Part shown: piece after piece, positions 1 to 10,059 of the stretch
How positions within the stretch are numbered: the stretch's first letter is position 1
Layout of the letters: each line of letters starts with the position of its first letter
DNA from: Rostrohypoxylon terebratum
Taxonomy: Eukaryota; Ascomycota; Sordariomycetes; Xylariales; Hypoxylaceae
DNA: 64,000 nucleotides
Reading direction: 5' to 3'
Assembly: GCA_022497145.1 (NCBI GenBank)
Contig: MU385978.1
Coordinates: 1-64,000 of the forward strand
Translations under genes and position numbers: made by a program
Notes under the pieces: model-generated
The model's database searches: none
Told to the model about the DNA's origin: nothing
Seen by the model: only the letters and a program-made list of their open reading frames with translations

Positions 1-454
1 TGATCACATTTGACCTCTACAATTACTGTTACCTTAAAATCAAGACCCCCTTATGAAGCTATACTTACTAAGCCTAAGTATAGGTTCGTCACACGATCCT
101 AGTGTAAGTTAAAAATATATAAACCATACGATACGATGATAACAATGCTGACTTGTATTTCCCTGTATGTTGTCTGAGCCGGGTCTGAACTATGCTTTGC
201 TGGATATAAGGTAGGTAGATTCGAGGCTTGATAATGATCCCTAATACAGCCAACGGGTTTTGTGGTAGCTCGCGATCCGCACCAATGCCCGTCCGTCACA
301 TATAGCTGTAAATAGAATAAAAGCAAAGCATGACTACCTATATATAATGAATGAAGTCTGCGTAATGACGCAATAACGAAAGTAGAATTTGTACATGAAT
401 GGATAAGTAGATGAAATGATGAGTTCCTTTATGTCCTCTGATTGAACCTCTCAT
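1..454. other. Intergenic DNA, no gene seen
   Basis: AT-rich stretch at the window edge. The only open frames are short and have no recognisable motif. I see no repeat or RNA gene here. Confidence 0.6.
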
Positions 455-792
455 TTAAGCGTATTCCCATTCAACGCTAAGGCGTTGGGCGGAGAGGGGG
501 GCAAATTGCTGGAAAATGGACGGGGAGGCGTCGACGCTATTGGGAGTGCAGCCAGGGCATTTATCCACAACTACGGCACTGACGGTCTTGCCACCGTAGG
601 TGATCTTAACCTAACAGTTTGGCCGCAGTGTCCGTCCTGGTCCGCAGACAGGGCGACAACGGCGTCACTCGCGGTGTTGGTCTGGCCACAGACACCGAGT
701 CCAGGCGTATAGTAGGTCAACGAGCCAGACAATGCGAGTGATGGGGCGACAAGGGCGCCAACAGCGATGATGACCTCAGTGATGGAGTGCAT
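455..792 (-). pseudogene. Secreted DPBB (RlpA/expansin-like) protein, frameshifted
   Basis: The ATG at 792 opens a signal peptide of about 20 residues, followed by the start of a double-psi beta-barrel domain (TYYTPGLGVCGQTN, then ALSADQDGHCGQTV). That frame stops at 571. The rest of the domain lies in another frame: ITYGGKTVSAVVVDKCPGC, then a segment rich in Ser/Pro/Phe ending WEYA and a stop at 455-457. The two halves meet at about 609-617, where the frame shifts and the gap is far too short for an intron. One missing base would explain it. Together the halves make a normal small fungal DPBB protein of about 112 residues with the paired cysteines. Such proteins are secreted and are thought to bind wall polysaccharides; they usually lack enzyme activity. 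It is either a recent pseudogene or an assembly error. Confidence 0.7.
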
Positions 793-1149
793 TTTGAACT
801 ATCTTGAACTGAAAGTAGGGTCTGCTCCTGGCATCTCGGATTAGTCAATAGTCGTCCACACGTGCAAGAGTACAAACTTACACTAGCGAGAAATGTCAAG
901 AGTGGTGATATGTGTCTGAGTGGATTGATTCCGATGTATTGGTGATGAGAATGCTTATTGTGATGCGGACGATGGCGGTATCGAGGAGAAGAGAGTAGAA
1001 GAGGGACAGAGGATTTATATTGAACTTCAACAAAGTCTGCCTCCTTCTCCTGCTCTTCTATAAGCCCTCTCCTCAAATATACTTCACAGTACCTAGTGAC
1101 CCCATCCAATGTTCTTCTTCATCAGTAGCTCCGTCCCTACACGGCGTCA
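793..1149. other. Upstream region between the DPBB gene and a possible small gene
   Basis: Short divergent intergenic region of 357 bp. It would hold the promoter of the DPBB gene on the minus strand. The other open frames here look like shadows. Confidence 0.4.
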
Positions 1150-1450
1150 ATGGACACTCAACCCACGAATGACGCTCCAGGGGCATTGGAAGAGCTGGAG
1201 TCAAGAATTATGGAATACCGAACATGGAAAGTCGTCGATCAAGGATCAGATCCTTACATCCAACACGATTGCTTGTTGGATTGGTCTCACTTGCTAATTA
1301 CCTACGTGAGGTGAAGTTTCAATTGAGAACCTACCTAGAATTAAATGTAGGAGAGCAGAAAGCGTGTTATCCCTAACCCATCATCACTGAAACATATAGG
1401 AGCCGAAAGCACCTGTGATCGAAATCCGGAACGACGAATACCTGCTTTAG
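1150..1450 (+). CDS. Possible small two-exon protein of unknown function
   Basis: The ATG at 1150 opens 52 codons (exon 1150-1305) rich in Asp, Glu and Trp (for example EYRTWKVVDQGSDPYIQHD). This ends at a GTGAGG donor. A second exon (1400-1450) follows an ATATAG acceptor in the same phase and reads EPKAPVIEIRNDEYLL to a TAG, for 68 residues in all. I do not recognise the protein. It has no signal peptide or membrane segment and is acidic. The balanced composition and frame agreement across the intron are the only support. It could also be the remnant of a longer gene or a chance frame. Confidence 0.35.
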
Positions 1451-2678
1451 ATACTTGAATTCTGACAGTAAAAAAAGAGAGGGGTGTAGCACCGCTCACG
1501 AGGCTCAATATTCATATCACGCCTACCTTACCTGACTGATATCACAACACCAGGTAGGCATTAATGCTATAATTCAATTTGATTGATCTTGGATACCTAG
1601 GGCATTTGGGTAGTCAGTTATACGTGCAACTTGTTGCTAGGTAATAGGAACGGATGAACAAAGCAAATTACTTAAGGATTTCCCACTTCTCGGGACCGAG
1701 CGACCACTTTGCTTACACTACTCCTTAGAAGCGGTGTCACTGATAAGTTATACTGCGTAGATACTGAAATTCAAGTTTTGACTTCGATGAAAAAAGTACA
1801 CTTTTCCTTACAGCACAATGCCCGTTTGATTGAATCCTAACAGATTGCAAAAAGAGTGTTGTATGGGTTGTGAAAGTTAAAAGCGATGATGAGGGTATTT
1901 AGTCTTCCACTCAGAGATGATATTTAGGTTCCAACAATAACTTAGGTATGAGAACTAGAAGGTACTGGTACGTTACTTATACTAGGTACTGAGATATTGG
2001 TGATAGTGTAAGTGTATAGATAGGCAAAGGCAGACCAATAACTAAATTATGATATAATATAGTAGGTACCTACCTAATATACGACCTAAGTCTATTCACA
2101 TTTCTTTCAAGCAAGTGAAGGTACCTAGAAACCTGACCAATCCATTACCTAGGTATATAAATAATGACATTGATTTTCTCATTGCTTTCCCTACCAGTAG
2201 GTTGTTTACAAACAACTACACGCCGTTTTAATTTAAAATGAAGTCATGTATCGGTGGTAATTTTCAACTCGTCGCCGCCACGTATGATGGCAGGTTTCTA
2301 AGAATGTCTTATTTCTTCGTCACAATTCATACTTATAAACACACAAATGTCATGGAGAACTTCATTAGGTGTAACTTCAATCCTCCAAAAGGTGAATTTA
2401 TCTCTTAAGAGAATATTAGTCAGATTTCTATAGTTTAAGAGCATATCTCTCATGAACTTCTCATATAGATATGCAACCTCACACTTTCAAGCACCGTTAT
2501 GTATCCAAACCTCCAATTAGTTAGGAAACAACATCTCATATATCTACCTATATATATGGAGTGGAAATTCATAGAAATTCTTCATCCGTTATATACCATA
2601 ATCATTTCGATAACTATTTATATCATCTGCTGTCGAATCATCGAATATCCGCAATACCCCTCAACAGTGAACATCAAA
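1451..2678. other. AT-rich intergenic region
   Basis: About 1.2 kb with many short TAGGTAC-type motifs and no supported gene. It should contain the promoter of the downstream macrodomain-like gene. An in-frame extension of that gene back to 2499 encodes a Tyr/Ile-rich run and is unlikely to be translated. Confidence 0.5.
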
Positions 2679-3878
2679 ATGGAGTCACTAGGTCTTCAAG
2701 AATGCAACCTCCAGTTCCCTACCGAACATAATCGAGTCAGGAATTTCGATCCCGAAGTTATCAGACAGGATGCGCTAGCAACTCGGATCGTCGTTCACCG
2801 AGACTACCCGGATCTCGTCAGCAAGTTCCTAACGGTGAAGCGCGACATCGATACGACCACTTCCACGCGGAAGCTATATACCCCAGAGTGGACTTGGCAA
2901 CAGCAGGTCAGAAGACTCATCGAGAAGCGGCCACTTGCTTTCCTTACTGGGGCAGATCGCACTCTATTTCGTGATGGGGGACATCGAATAAGGGGAACTG
3001 CCCTCTGGGACTCGGTAGGCGTCGAGGGCTCGGAATATTGGAAACTTCGGGATTATCTGTCTTATGACGAAATAATGCTAGGAAGTCTCCTAGGAGTCAG
3101 CGGTCCTACCTATTTTATTAACGACGGTGATCGATATAATCATGGTAACCCGGGACGTGAAGGAACTTTCGAACCCAGGGGGATTATCATCGGTCTGGTT
3201 GGCGCACGCTTCGAGCGGCAAAACAAAATGGACTCCAACCTGATCCTGAACAACGGCAAGCAGGATCCATTGCATCCCGCTCTTCTGGCAGCGTATACCC
3301 AATACTTTGGTACGGCGAAGTCACCCGATCAAATATTTGACATGCCGTTATACAGGGCGCGAATAGCAAATACCCTAGAAATTCTGCTCGTTGAGGCAGA
3401 CGAACGTGCTTGGGAGGCCGGAAGAAAAGCATTCGTGCATGTTGTTGGTCTTGGTCTTGGAGTGTGGGCGTACGAACCTCGCCAGGTCGATGCCTACGTT
3501 AGAGCCCTTGGCGAGACCTTGACAAAGCTAAAGGGAAAGTTGCGATATATAGGAACCATCTATCTAGCATGGATTGGCACCACGCAACAGAACCAAGAAA
3601 CACTCGTCAAAATAGGCCAAGAGCAAGGCATAGAGGTCGTTTTTGGGAGGCGAAACCCTGCCGCAAAATTGGCTGGCACTGATGCTGGCAAACTGCTCGT
3701 GGTATCTTACGCATGGGATGGAAACTCATTCCCCGGTAACGAATACTGGCTCGGAAACCTATCTGCAAGCGGTGATCCAGCAGCCGCTTGCATGAGTACT
3801 ATTCCTGAATTACATAACCCGATGGTCAACCCTAACTTTTTGGACCGGATCCACGTGCTCCAACATCGGAATCCGTAA
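2679..3878 (+). CDS. Macrodomain-like protein, DUF4804 / MavL type
   Basis: An intronless frame of 399 residues from the ATG at 2679. I prefer this start to the in-frame ATG at 2499 because the extra 60 codons are low-complexity Ile/Tyr sequence. Recognisable blocks are LTGADRTLFRDGG (about residue 98), SYDEIMLGSLLG (about 128), GPTYFINDGDRYNHGNPG (about 141), VVGLGLGVW and YAWDGNSFPGNEYW (about 344), followed by SASGDPAAAC. From memory this is the family listed as DUF4804, whose bacterial member MavL is an atypical macrodomain that removes ADP-ribose from ubiquitin. The Asp-rich loops and the final D-G-N...N-E block fit a ligand-binding macrodomain fold. Function in fungi is unknown. No signal peptide or membrane segment is visible. 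Flanks are AT-rich and the gene stands alone. Confidence 0.7.
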   Translation: MESLGLQECNLQFPTEHNRVRNFDPEVIRQDALATRIVVHRDYPDLVSKFLTVKRDIDTTTSTRKLYTPEWTWQQQVRRLIEKRPLAFLTGADRTLFRDGGHRIRGTALWDSVGVEGSEYWKLRDYLSYDEIMLGSLLGVSGPTYFINDGDRYNHGNPGREGTFEPRGIIIGLVGARFERQNKMDSNLILNNGKQDPLHPALLAAYTQYFGTAKSPDQIFDMPLYRARIANTLEILLVEADERAWEAGRKAFVHVVGLGLGVWAYEPRQVDAYVRALGETLTKLKGKLRYIGTIYLAWIGTTQQNQETLVKIGQEQGIEVVFGRRNPAAKLAGTDAGKLLVVSYAWDGNSFPGNEYWLGNLSASGDPAAACMSTIPELHNPMVNPNFLDRIHVLQHRNP

Positions 3879-3999
3879 ATACTTACTCTGTAGGTACGTT
3901 ATAGATAGGATGTATGTGCCGGGGAGGTGACTAGGTAGCCCTGACAGCATGACCTAACAAACACCTTTAACCTATATGTTGGAGTCAGTGTGCCGGATT

Positions 4000-4031
4000 C
4001 CTAGGACCTAGGTACCTAGGTACCTAGGTAG
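4000..4031. repeat. CCTAGG/GTACC palindrome cluster
   Basis: Overlapping copies of CCTAGG joined by GTAC or ACCT, so the stretch is nearly self-complementary. The same motif recurs at many other intergenic places in this window. Confidence 0.8.
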
Positions 4032-5349
4032 TATAACTCTCTAATCATTTTAACACCATTCAGAATGAATAGGTAGGTATACTTGATATTACCTGACAAT
4101 TGCATGCCCTTTCCTAGCCTTGTCGCATTTGCTAGGTATGTACGACGTACGTGGACCTACTTAGGACCTTAGGTACCTAGAATCCTAGTTAATAACCTTG
4201 GAAGTGACTTACTTATAAATCCGAACGTTCCGTCGTGAGGTTTATGGAAATTCAGTAGACGCTCCTCGCCAAGCATCCCGAATAAGATGCGCCGATCGGG
4301 GTTGAGGGTGAGTGATCGACAATGACTGGCGCGGCAACCTGGTAGCTTGGGAGGCTAGAGGAGGATGTGCTAGGTAAGTAGTTTGGTTTGCATATGACTT
4401 ACGTGATAGCGGTTACAGGGTTCTTATCCGATGCATCTTGTCACTCCATATGAATCTTTCGGTCGTGATCGTGATCATGATAGGTTCTGGTAGTGTAAAC
4501 ATTAGACGGGAATGTGTTACAAAGTTGGCAGCTCGTCACGCCGCAGCGCCGTTGCGAGTTATCTTGGATTGGAGATGTGACCTTTCAGCTTTTTTCAGCT
4601 TACTATGCAGTGTTACTCGAATACTCAACCTCGAAGTTCAAGGTTTTGATGTTGACATGTCGACATCCATGGATAGCTTCAGCTGACACGACAAGTTCCA
4701 TTTGATAGGTATTTGATGAGTATTTGATGGGTATAATTCGTATCGTCCGATCTATAATAGTAAGTTACCAACGGTCTGGAACGGGGACAACCCCGCAGAG
4801 GTGCAAATGTTGCCAATGGACATCGAAGGAATGAATATTTTCATTCGGCGAGGGTCGGGAATTGGACCGTCATTACGAGTACATATGTAAAAACATTCGA
4901 TCCTCTTTATCAATCTCGCTGTTTCAGGCTGACAAGCGGGGAAGAAGGGGGGGTGAAGGAGAATCCGGGGAAGCCTAGTAGGTTCGGAAAGTGAGAGAAG
5001 TGTATGAAGGATGCGATATAAATACGGATCGGCGATTCGATCGAATGTTTTTTAGTTGAAGTCTTTTGTCTGGGTCGTCTGGGTCGTCTGGGTACAAGTG
5101 TTTTGTTATGTTGAGTGGGTAAGGAACTAAGGAAACGCAGCAGACCGGAGGTATTACGCCGTAGTAGATATCCATTACTGCGGTAGTATGAAGTACTAGT
5201 AAAAAATTACACTAGTGGACTTTGCGATTGCACATGCTCGCTGTGGCTAGCCGAACTTTGGAAAGTAAGAGGACGAATCAGAGCCCCTCCATTTGCAAAA
5301 TGAGTACCCCACCATACAATTACTACAGGTAGGTAGGGTAACCGGTCGC

Positions 5350-5381
5350 GGGGGAAGGGGGAAGGGGGAAGGGGGAAGGGG
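5350..5381 (+). repeat. G-quadruplex-type tract (GGGGGAA repeats)
   Basis: Five runs of four to five G separated by AA, read on the plus strand. This meets the usual pattern for an intramolecular G-quadruplex with two-base loops. It lies about 0.8 kb upstream of the gene at 6177. Confidence 0.85.
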
Positions 5382-6176
5382 CGGATCAATACAGCATAAC
5401 GCTTCCCAGCTTTCCCAAGTTCCAAGTTCTACTAGCTTTTCTAGCACAACTCATGTTACCCGGGATTGGCCGAGAGAAGGTAGTACTTACAGTAGTACTT
5501 ACCTACAGTAGTACTTACTACTTGAAATATGTGCCTCTACGTCAGGATTATTTTTTCAACTCGCACGCACATTTCAACTGCTACAACCCTTTTGACCTAT
5601 TGACTTATTGACTTATTGACCTACACCATGCACACTTCGCTATACCGCGAATCAAAATTCAAACTCAATTTGTCCTGAATAAGACTCTTTCCCAAGTCGA
5701 GTCACTTTGTCCCCGACCGACGACTATCTCTCATCCGTCATCTGTCATCTCAGCGCGGGTCATAATACCGACTTGAGTTCATCATCTCTATTCACGAGTC
5801 TTTCGATCTACCGCAGTACAGATCGCTTCGTCCGCGACCATTTAATTACACGCGATTTCATCCTTCAGACCTTTCACAATAAAGGGATTTGACGTACCCA
5901 CCCAGGTCACGACCGAATATCTACAAACAAATAGAATATCGACTACTTACGTCCGGAGTTCTACTCCAGCTTCAGCAAACACCGCATATCCTCGGTCCGT
6001 TGGTCATTTGGACATATCTACCGTCATTCGACCGGGTCACTTCGACGATAACTTCAATACATCATTTCCGCGCCCTTCCCAGTAAAAAGCTCGTGGGTTC
6101 TGGCCTATCCTACCACCTCTTACACCCTACACCGAAACCATCATTCAATTCGACTTTCCCATACAAGGTTGTCAGT

Positions 6177-6653
6177 ATGCCTTCATCTCAACGCCCATTC
6201 TTTCTCTCCTCTTTCCTCGCCGCCTTCCGCCAACAGACGCCCCCGGCTCTCTCAGCAGCCTCCCAGACGAATAAACATACTACCCAACCTTCATCTAGCC
6301 CTTCTGCTTCCGGAGCGCGGTCCCTGTCGTCTTCCTCCCAAAGCCAAACACCATCACAACAATCACAACAGCGGACAGGAGGGGTCATGAACTCATTACC
6401 ACTGCAATCCCAACCTCACAGACATCAACCCCACCACTCTCCGCAGCCACATCGACCGGGCATGCCCATCCCTGGGTCCGGTCGGCGGCGAGGCAGCGAT
6501 AGCAGCAGCGAAGGCTTTCGGGACGTGCTGGGCGCGGACAAGTGGTACATCGGAGGCCGGACAGCCAGTGGAGATGAGCGGTTTTTTAAACTGGGCGTTG
6601 TGAAACGAGTACGGAGCCAAGATCGCTTGAGTCTGGATCGGTTAAGTCTGTGA
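6177..6653 (+). CDS. Small fungal protein with Ser/Gln/Pro-rich body and conserved C-terminus
   Basis: A 158-residue protein from the ATG at 6177. The frame stays open upstream to 5889, but that part reads like a 5' leader and is not included. Residues 20-105 are low complexity, rich in Ser, Gln, Pro and His, and likely disordered. The last 35 residues are ordered in character: DKWYIGGRTASGDERFFKLG, then a basic turn and the doublet DRLSLDRLSL at the end. I believe this tail is conserved among filamentous ascomycetes in otherwise uncharacterised proteins, but I cannot name a function. RRGSDSSS and RSQDRLSLDRLSL contain basophilic kinase-type sites (R-x-x-S). No membrane segment or signal peptide is visible. 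Confidence 0.65.
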   Translation: MPSSQRPFFLSSFLAAFRQQTPPALSAASQTNKHTTQPSSSPSASGARSLSSSSQSQTPSQQSQQRTGGVMNSLPLQSQPHRHQPHHSPQPHRPGMPIPGSGRRRGSDSSSEGFRDVLGADKWYIGGRTASGDERFFKLGVVKRVRSQDRLSLDRLSL

Positions 6654-7463
6654 TTCATCTCACAAATTTGGCTGCCTATATATCCGAGTTGCGACATAAG
6701 ACCTTGCCGAGCTGGATATTAATAGAGCAAACTAGCAAGACTAAAAAGGGTCGCTCCCCCTAGGTGTGGTGGACGACGGCAATCAAAAGACAGAGAGGAT
6801 CATGTACCCTCATTCCAAAACATCCCAAGAAAAGATGGAATAGGATGGGGATCTTGGACATACATAATCGGGCTTGGATGGGTCGCTATACATGGTGCGG
6901 CGTCACGGTTTGCTATTTGGGAATGGCGTTCGTGGAATTCTGGGATTTCGGGTTTGGGAAGACCAGAAAAATCATTTGATACCACCGGCTCGTAGTTAGA
7001 GCCGGCGAGCATAAAGATCTCACCTCAACACACATACGCCCACACGACACATCGACATTAACATGAACATTGCATGGCACGCGCGACACGACGAAAATGA
7101 GGAAAAATTACTTTACCTTCGCTGCATATTTTAACAGGCATTTTTATCCGCAGAGTAGATTATTCTATTCTACATATTTGCATCTATGTACAACCTGGGA
7201 CCTGGGTACCTAGGACCCAGGACGCAGGTACTTACCTCTCTTCCTCATCGGGTTGGATAGAATTATTGAGGTCATTATTTAGAGGATGAATACCAAGACA
7301 AAAAGTTGAAGACCATTGTTGAATTGCTTTTTGGCGTTATGCTGGGAATGTGATATAAATTGAATTTTGGCAATTTCATTTGGGCACCTACATAATTATC
7401 TGCATGTGCATTTCGTTCGTGGGGTAAAGGGGGTGGGCAAATCAGAATGGAGATAGCCGAAAT
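6654..7463. other. Convergent 3' region
   Basis: About 0.8 kb between two convergent genes. It should hold both 3' untranslated regions. A GGTACC/CCTAGG cluster lies at about 7196-7232. No gene is supported. Confidence 0.5.
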
Positions 7464-9588
7464 TCACCACATGAACCTTTGTACCCTCCCACCATCCAGT
7501 AGCTCACCATCGGGCGTCCTCCAGTAAAATGGACGCGTAATAAATATGAACATGGTCGCCGCATTAATGAGCAAAAACCATAACGTCTCGAGAGCGGGCA
7601 TGAGTTGCCACTCAATTGATCCTGGAACAAATGGTATGGTGAGATGCGCTGGAATGAGGAGTCGCCAGAATACCCATGGTATGATAAAATACCGCGGTTC
7701 GACTAAGGGGGCCGTGACGAGCGAAAGGGAGCTGGCAAGGAGAAGAATGAGGGCAGATGAGGTAGGTGACGGAAGTGATGCTAATATGTCCGACGACTTG
7801 GGTGGTTGCGAGGGCCGAGGTCGCATTACGGTAACAGGCGCAGGGCCACTGAAAGGCGTCTGCGTCCACTCAGGGGGTCTGTGGTATCTAGAAAAAGGCT
7901 CTCCTTGAAGAGCACCCCAGCATAGGAAGCCGCAGGTGATATATACCGGAACGATGGCGTATCTAACCCACCATGCTTTGAGAATGGTATACCGGAAGAT
8001 GTAAAACATGTAATGCCTGTTGTCTGCTAGAGTGAAGGGATGAATAATGGTGTTGAACTTCACTATCAAAGCCGCGACTACCAGGGCGCCGGCGAAGACC
8101 AAAACTATTTGGATTGTATAACTAGATCCGACCTGATTGAATAATTTTAGTTCGGCCGACTGCTTAGTTTTTTTCGTCTCCTCCTGGGAAGAACTTGTCT
8201 TTGGCCGCACACCAATCCTCTCTTGGGGCTTCGGAGGGATGAGGGTGTGCAAGACATAGTTAAGAAGCTGTGGGATAAAAAGAGGCGCCGAGAAAAAGGC
8301 GAATAGGGGCCAAATGTAGAGCATCTGGGCTAGGTGAAGAGTTGCAATATGGTTGGACTTATCCCCTAGATTTAATTAATCGTAATGCTCGAGTGAAAGA
8401 AATCACCAAGAGAACTTACCGAGAACAACACCTCCATTCCAGGCGACGAACCCGACGAAGGACCCGAGGACTACTAATTGTGGCCATAGACGTTGGAAAG
8501 CTATCTTTGGGAGGTTGCAGACCGTAGCGATGCCAATGCTCACCAAGCACAGAAGCAAATCTGGTTCATCAGTGTGCGTCAAAGTGAATGTTAAAGATAA
8601 TACTTACCAACAGGGGATGCCGCGTATACATGAGGATCATGGATATCACCGAGCGAATATCTCCAAGCATAAAAGCTGATCTGTTGCGATAGGGTAGTGA
8701 AATCCGGGGTTTCTATACGCTTCGGGCGTAACTCTTTGATGCTGTGGACGACCTCTAAGCCACCTATGTAGACTACAACCCAGAAGATGTTGGTCTGTCT
8801 CATACACAGAGCCAGCAGTCCAAGAAAGAGCGTATAAACGTCGTTCATAAAGGAGGTTCGATCTTGACTAACACGATTTAGATGGTTTGTATAAGAAAGT
8901 AACACGATGAATGTTGAGATGACGTCTGTATAGTACAAGCCAGAGAAAAAGAACAGGACAGGAAAAAGAGCGATGTTGATCCCCGTCCAGGCTGCGTAGG
9001 CTGAATATTGAAGTTGGGTTCGAGAGTCTTCTTTTGACCTCAATTGCTCAAGGCGAGCTCTAGAAATGACCGCGGCTATGGCAAGATAGGAGGCTACTTC
9101 TACATTGAAGAGTCGAAGATAATAAACTGAACAGGGGAAACCTGCTAGTTTATTTGCCAGAATAGTCAGGGCATATCTATTTTACTGTAAGTGGGTTGAG
9201 CTTAAGAAACATTGTGCTAGAGCAACTAACAGCCCGGGTGGCGTGGTGATCTTGTCATCCCATTCGCTATATCTGCCATCGCAATAGACCTGGGCTTGCG
9301 GAATATGAAATACTTCGTCCTAATTCTAGTTAGTTTGATATATAAATGAAATATCGTAGATGTGTCTCATATTTTACGTACAAGATAAGGCTCCGGGGTA
9401 TATTTGGTGACGAGTGAGAGCCATTGACGAGCGAGTATTGTAAGAGTTGTAAGAGAGATGAATATAGCTGATCCAGCGTGCAGAGGCCCTATTTTACGTA
9501 TCGTGTAGATGTGAAGGACTGTGGATATGAGACCATAGCGTACAAGCTGGAGGACCAACGACTGATCTAGCTCTAGCCAGGGAGCCAT
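7464..9588 (-). CDS. ALG10: Dol-P-Glc:Glc2Man9GlcNAc2-PP-dolichol alpha-1,2-glucosyltransferase
   Basis: ALG10/DIE2 adds the third and last glucose to the lipid-linked oligosaccharide in the ER lumen, just before transfer to protein. The spliced model has five exons: 9588-9382, 9319-9231, 9176-8608, 8560-8420 and 8365-7464, all with GT-AG borders, giving 635 residues. The family signature DEVFHIPQAQVYCDG follows the first intron at about residue 70, then YSEWDDKITTPPGLY and many hydrophobic segments, consistent with a multispanning ER enzyme. The C-terminal part (EPRYFIIPWVFWRL, RPFYWRTPDGE, ending QRFMW) is typical. It shares a 471-bp divergent promoter region with the DHODH gene. Confidence 0.93.
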
Positions 9589-10059
9589 TATGAAATACGG
9601 ACCAAGGAATGTGAAGGTCGTCCGTAACTTAAATCATCTTTGCAAAAATCATGAAAGTGTGTCGATCAGGTCGTTTAGTGTTTTGTTTAACATGGAAGCT
9701 TTCAATTTATTTAGTGTTTGCACCTGCTATATTAATGCCTGGCATAATGACACGCAATTGCCTTACTGAAACGCCTGTATCTAAATCTAAATAGTAAACG
9801 GTGGACAAGGGTATTAGCGGGTCTATGATGTAACCCGCCAATCGGAAAGCATCGAATTCAAGGAAGTTCACAAGCTTCAACTATCAATCGATCCCGTAAA
9901 CTTTATCTCTCAACGGTTCCAAGGACCAAGGTTGTTAATACCTATGTAGGACCTTAGTAGGACCTAAGACCTTGTGTATTATTTCACTCTCGCAGTTCTG
10001 CGTTCTTTTCACAACCACACGCCATTGAGGGCTACTATGCCCATCTCAACCTCGTCACA
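9589..10059. promoter_or_regulatory. Divergent promoter region of ALG10 and DHODH
   Basis: A 471-bp region between two start codons pointing away from each other. It holds a GTAGGACCTTAGTAGGACC-like repeat near 9947-9965 and a pyrimidine-rich stretch before the DHODH start. No TATA box stands out. Confidence 0.5.

Larger units (their letters stand above)
3879..6176. other. 2.3-kb intergenic region with repeats
   Basis: No convincing gene. It contains a CCTAGG/GTACC palindrome cluster near 4000-4031, a triplicated GGTCGTCTG-like stretch near 5070-5092, a G-quadruplex-type tract at 5350-5381 and three copies of GTAGTACTTAC at about 5480-5518. The part from about 5560 to 6176 is pyrimidine rich and probably the promoter and 5' leader of the next gene. 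Confidence 0.5.

Noticed and set aside
2499..2678. In-frame upstream extension of the macrodomain-like gene
   Set aside because: The added 60 codons are Tyr/Ile-rich low-complexity sequence in AT-rich DNA, and the family-like sequence begins near the ATG at 2679.
5889..6176. N-terminal extension of the small fungal gene at 6177
   Set aside because: The frame is open but does not resemble coding sequence and lies in a pyrimidine-rich leader.
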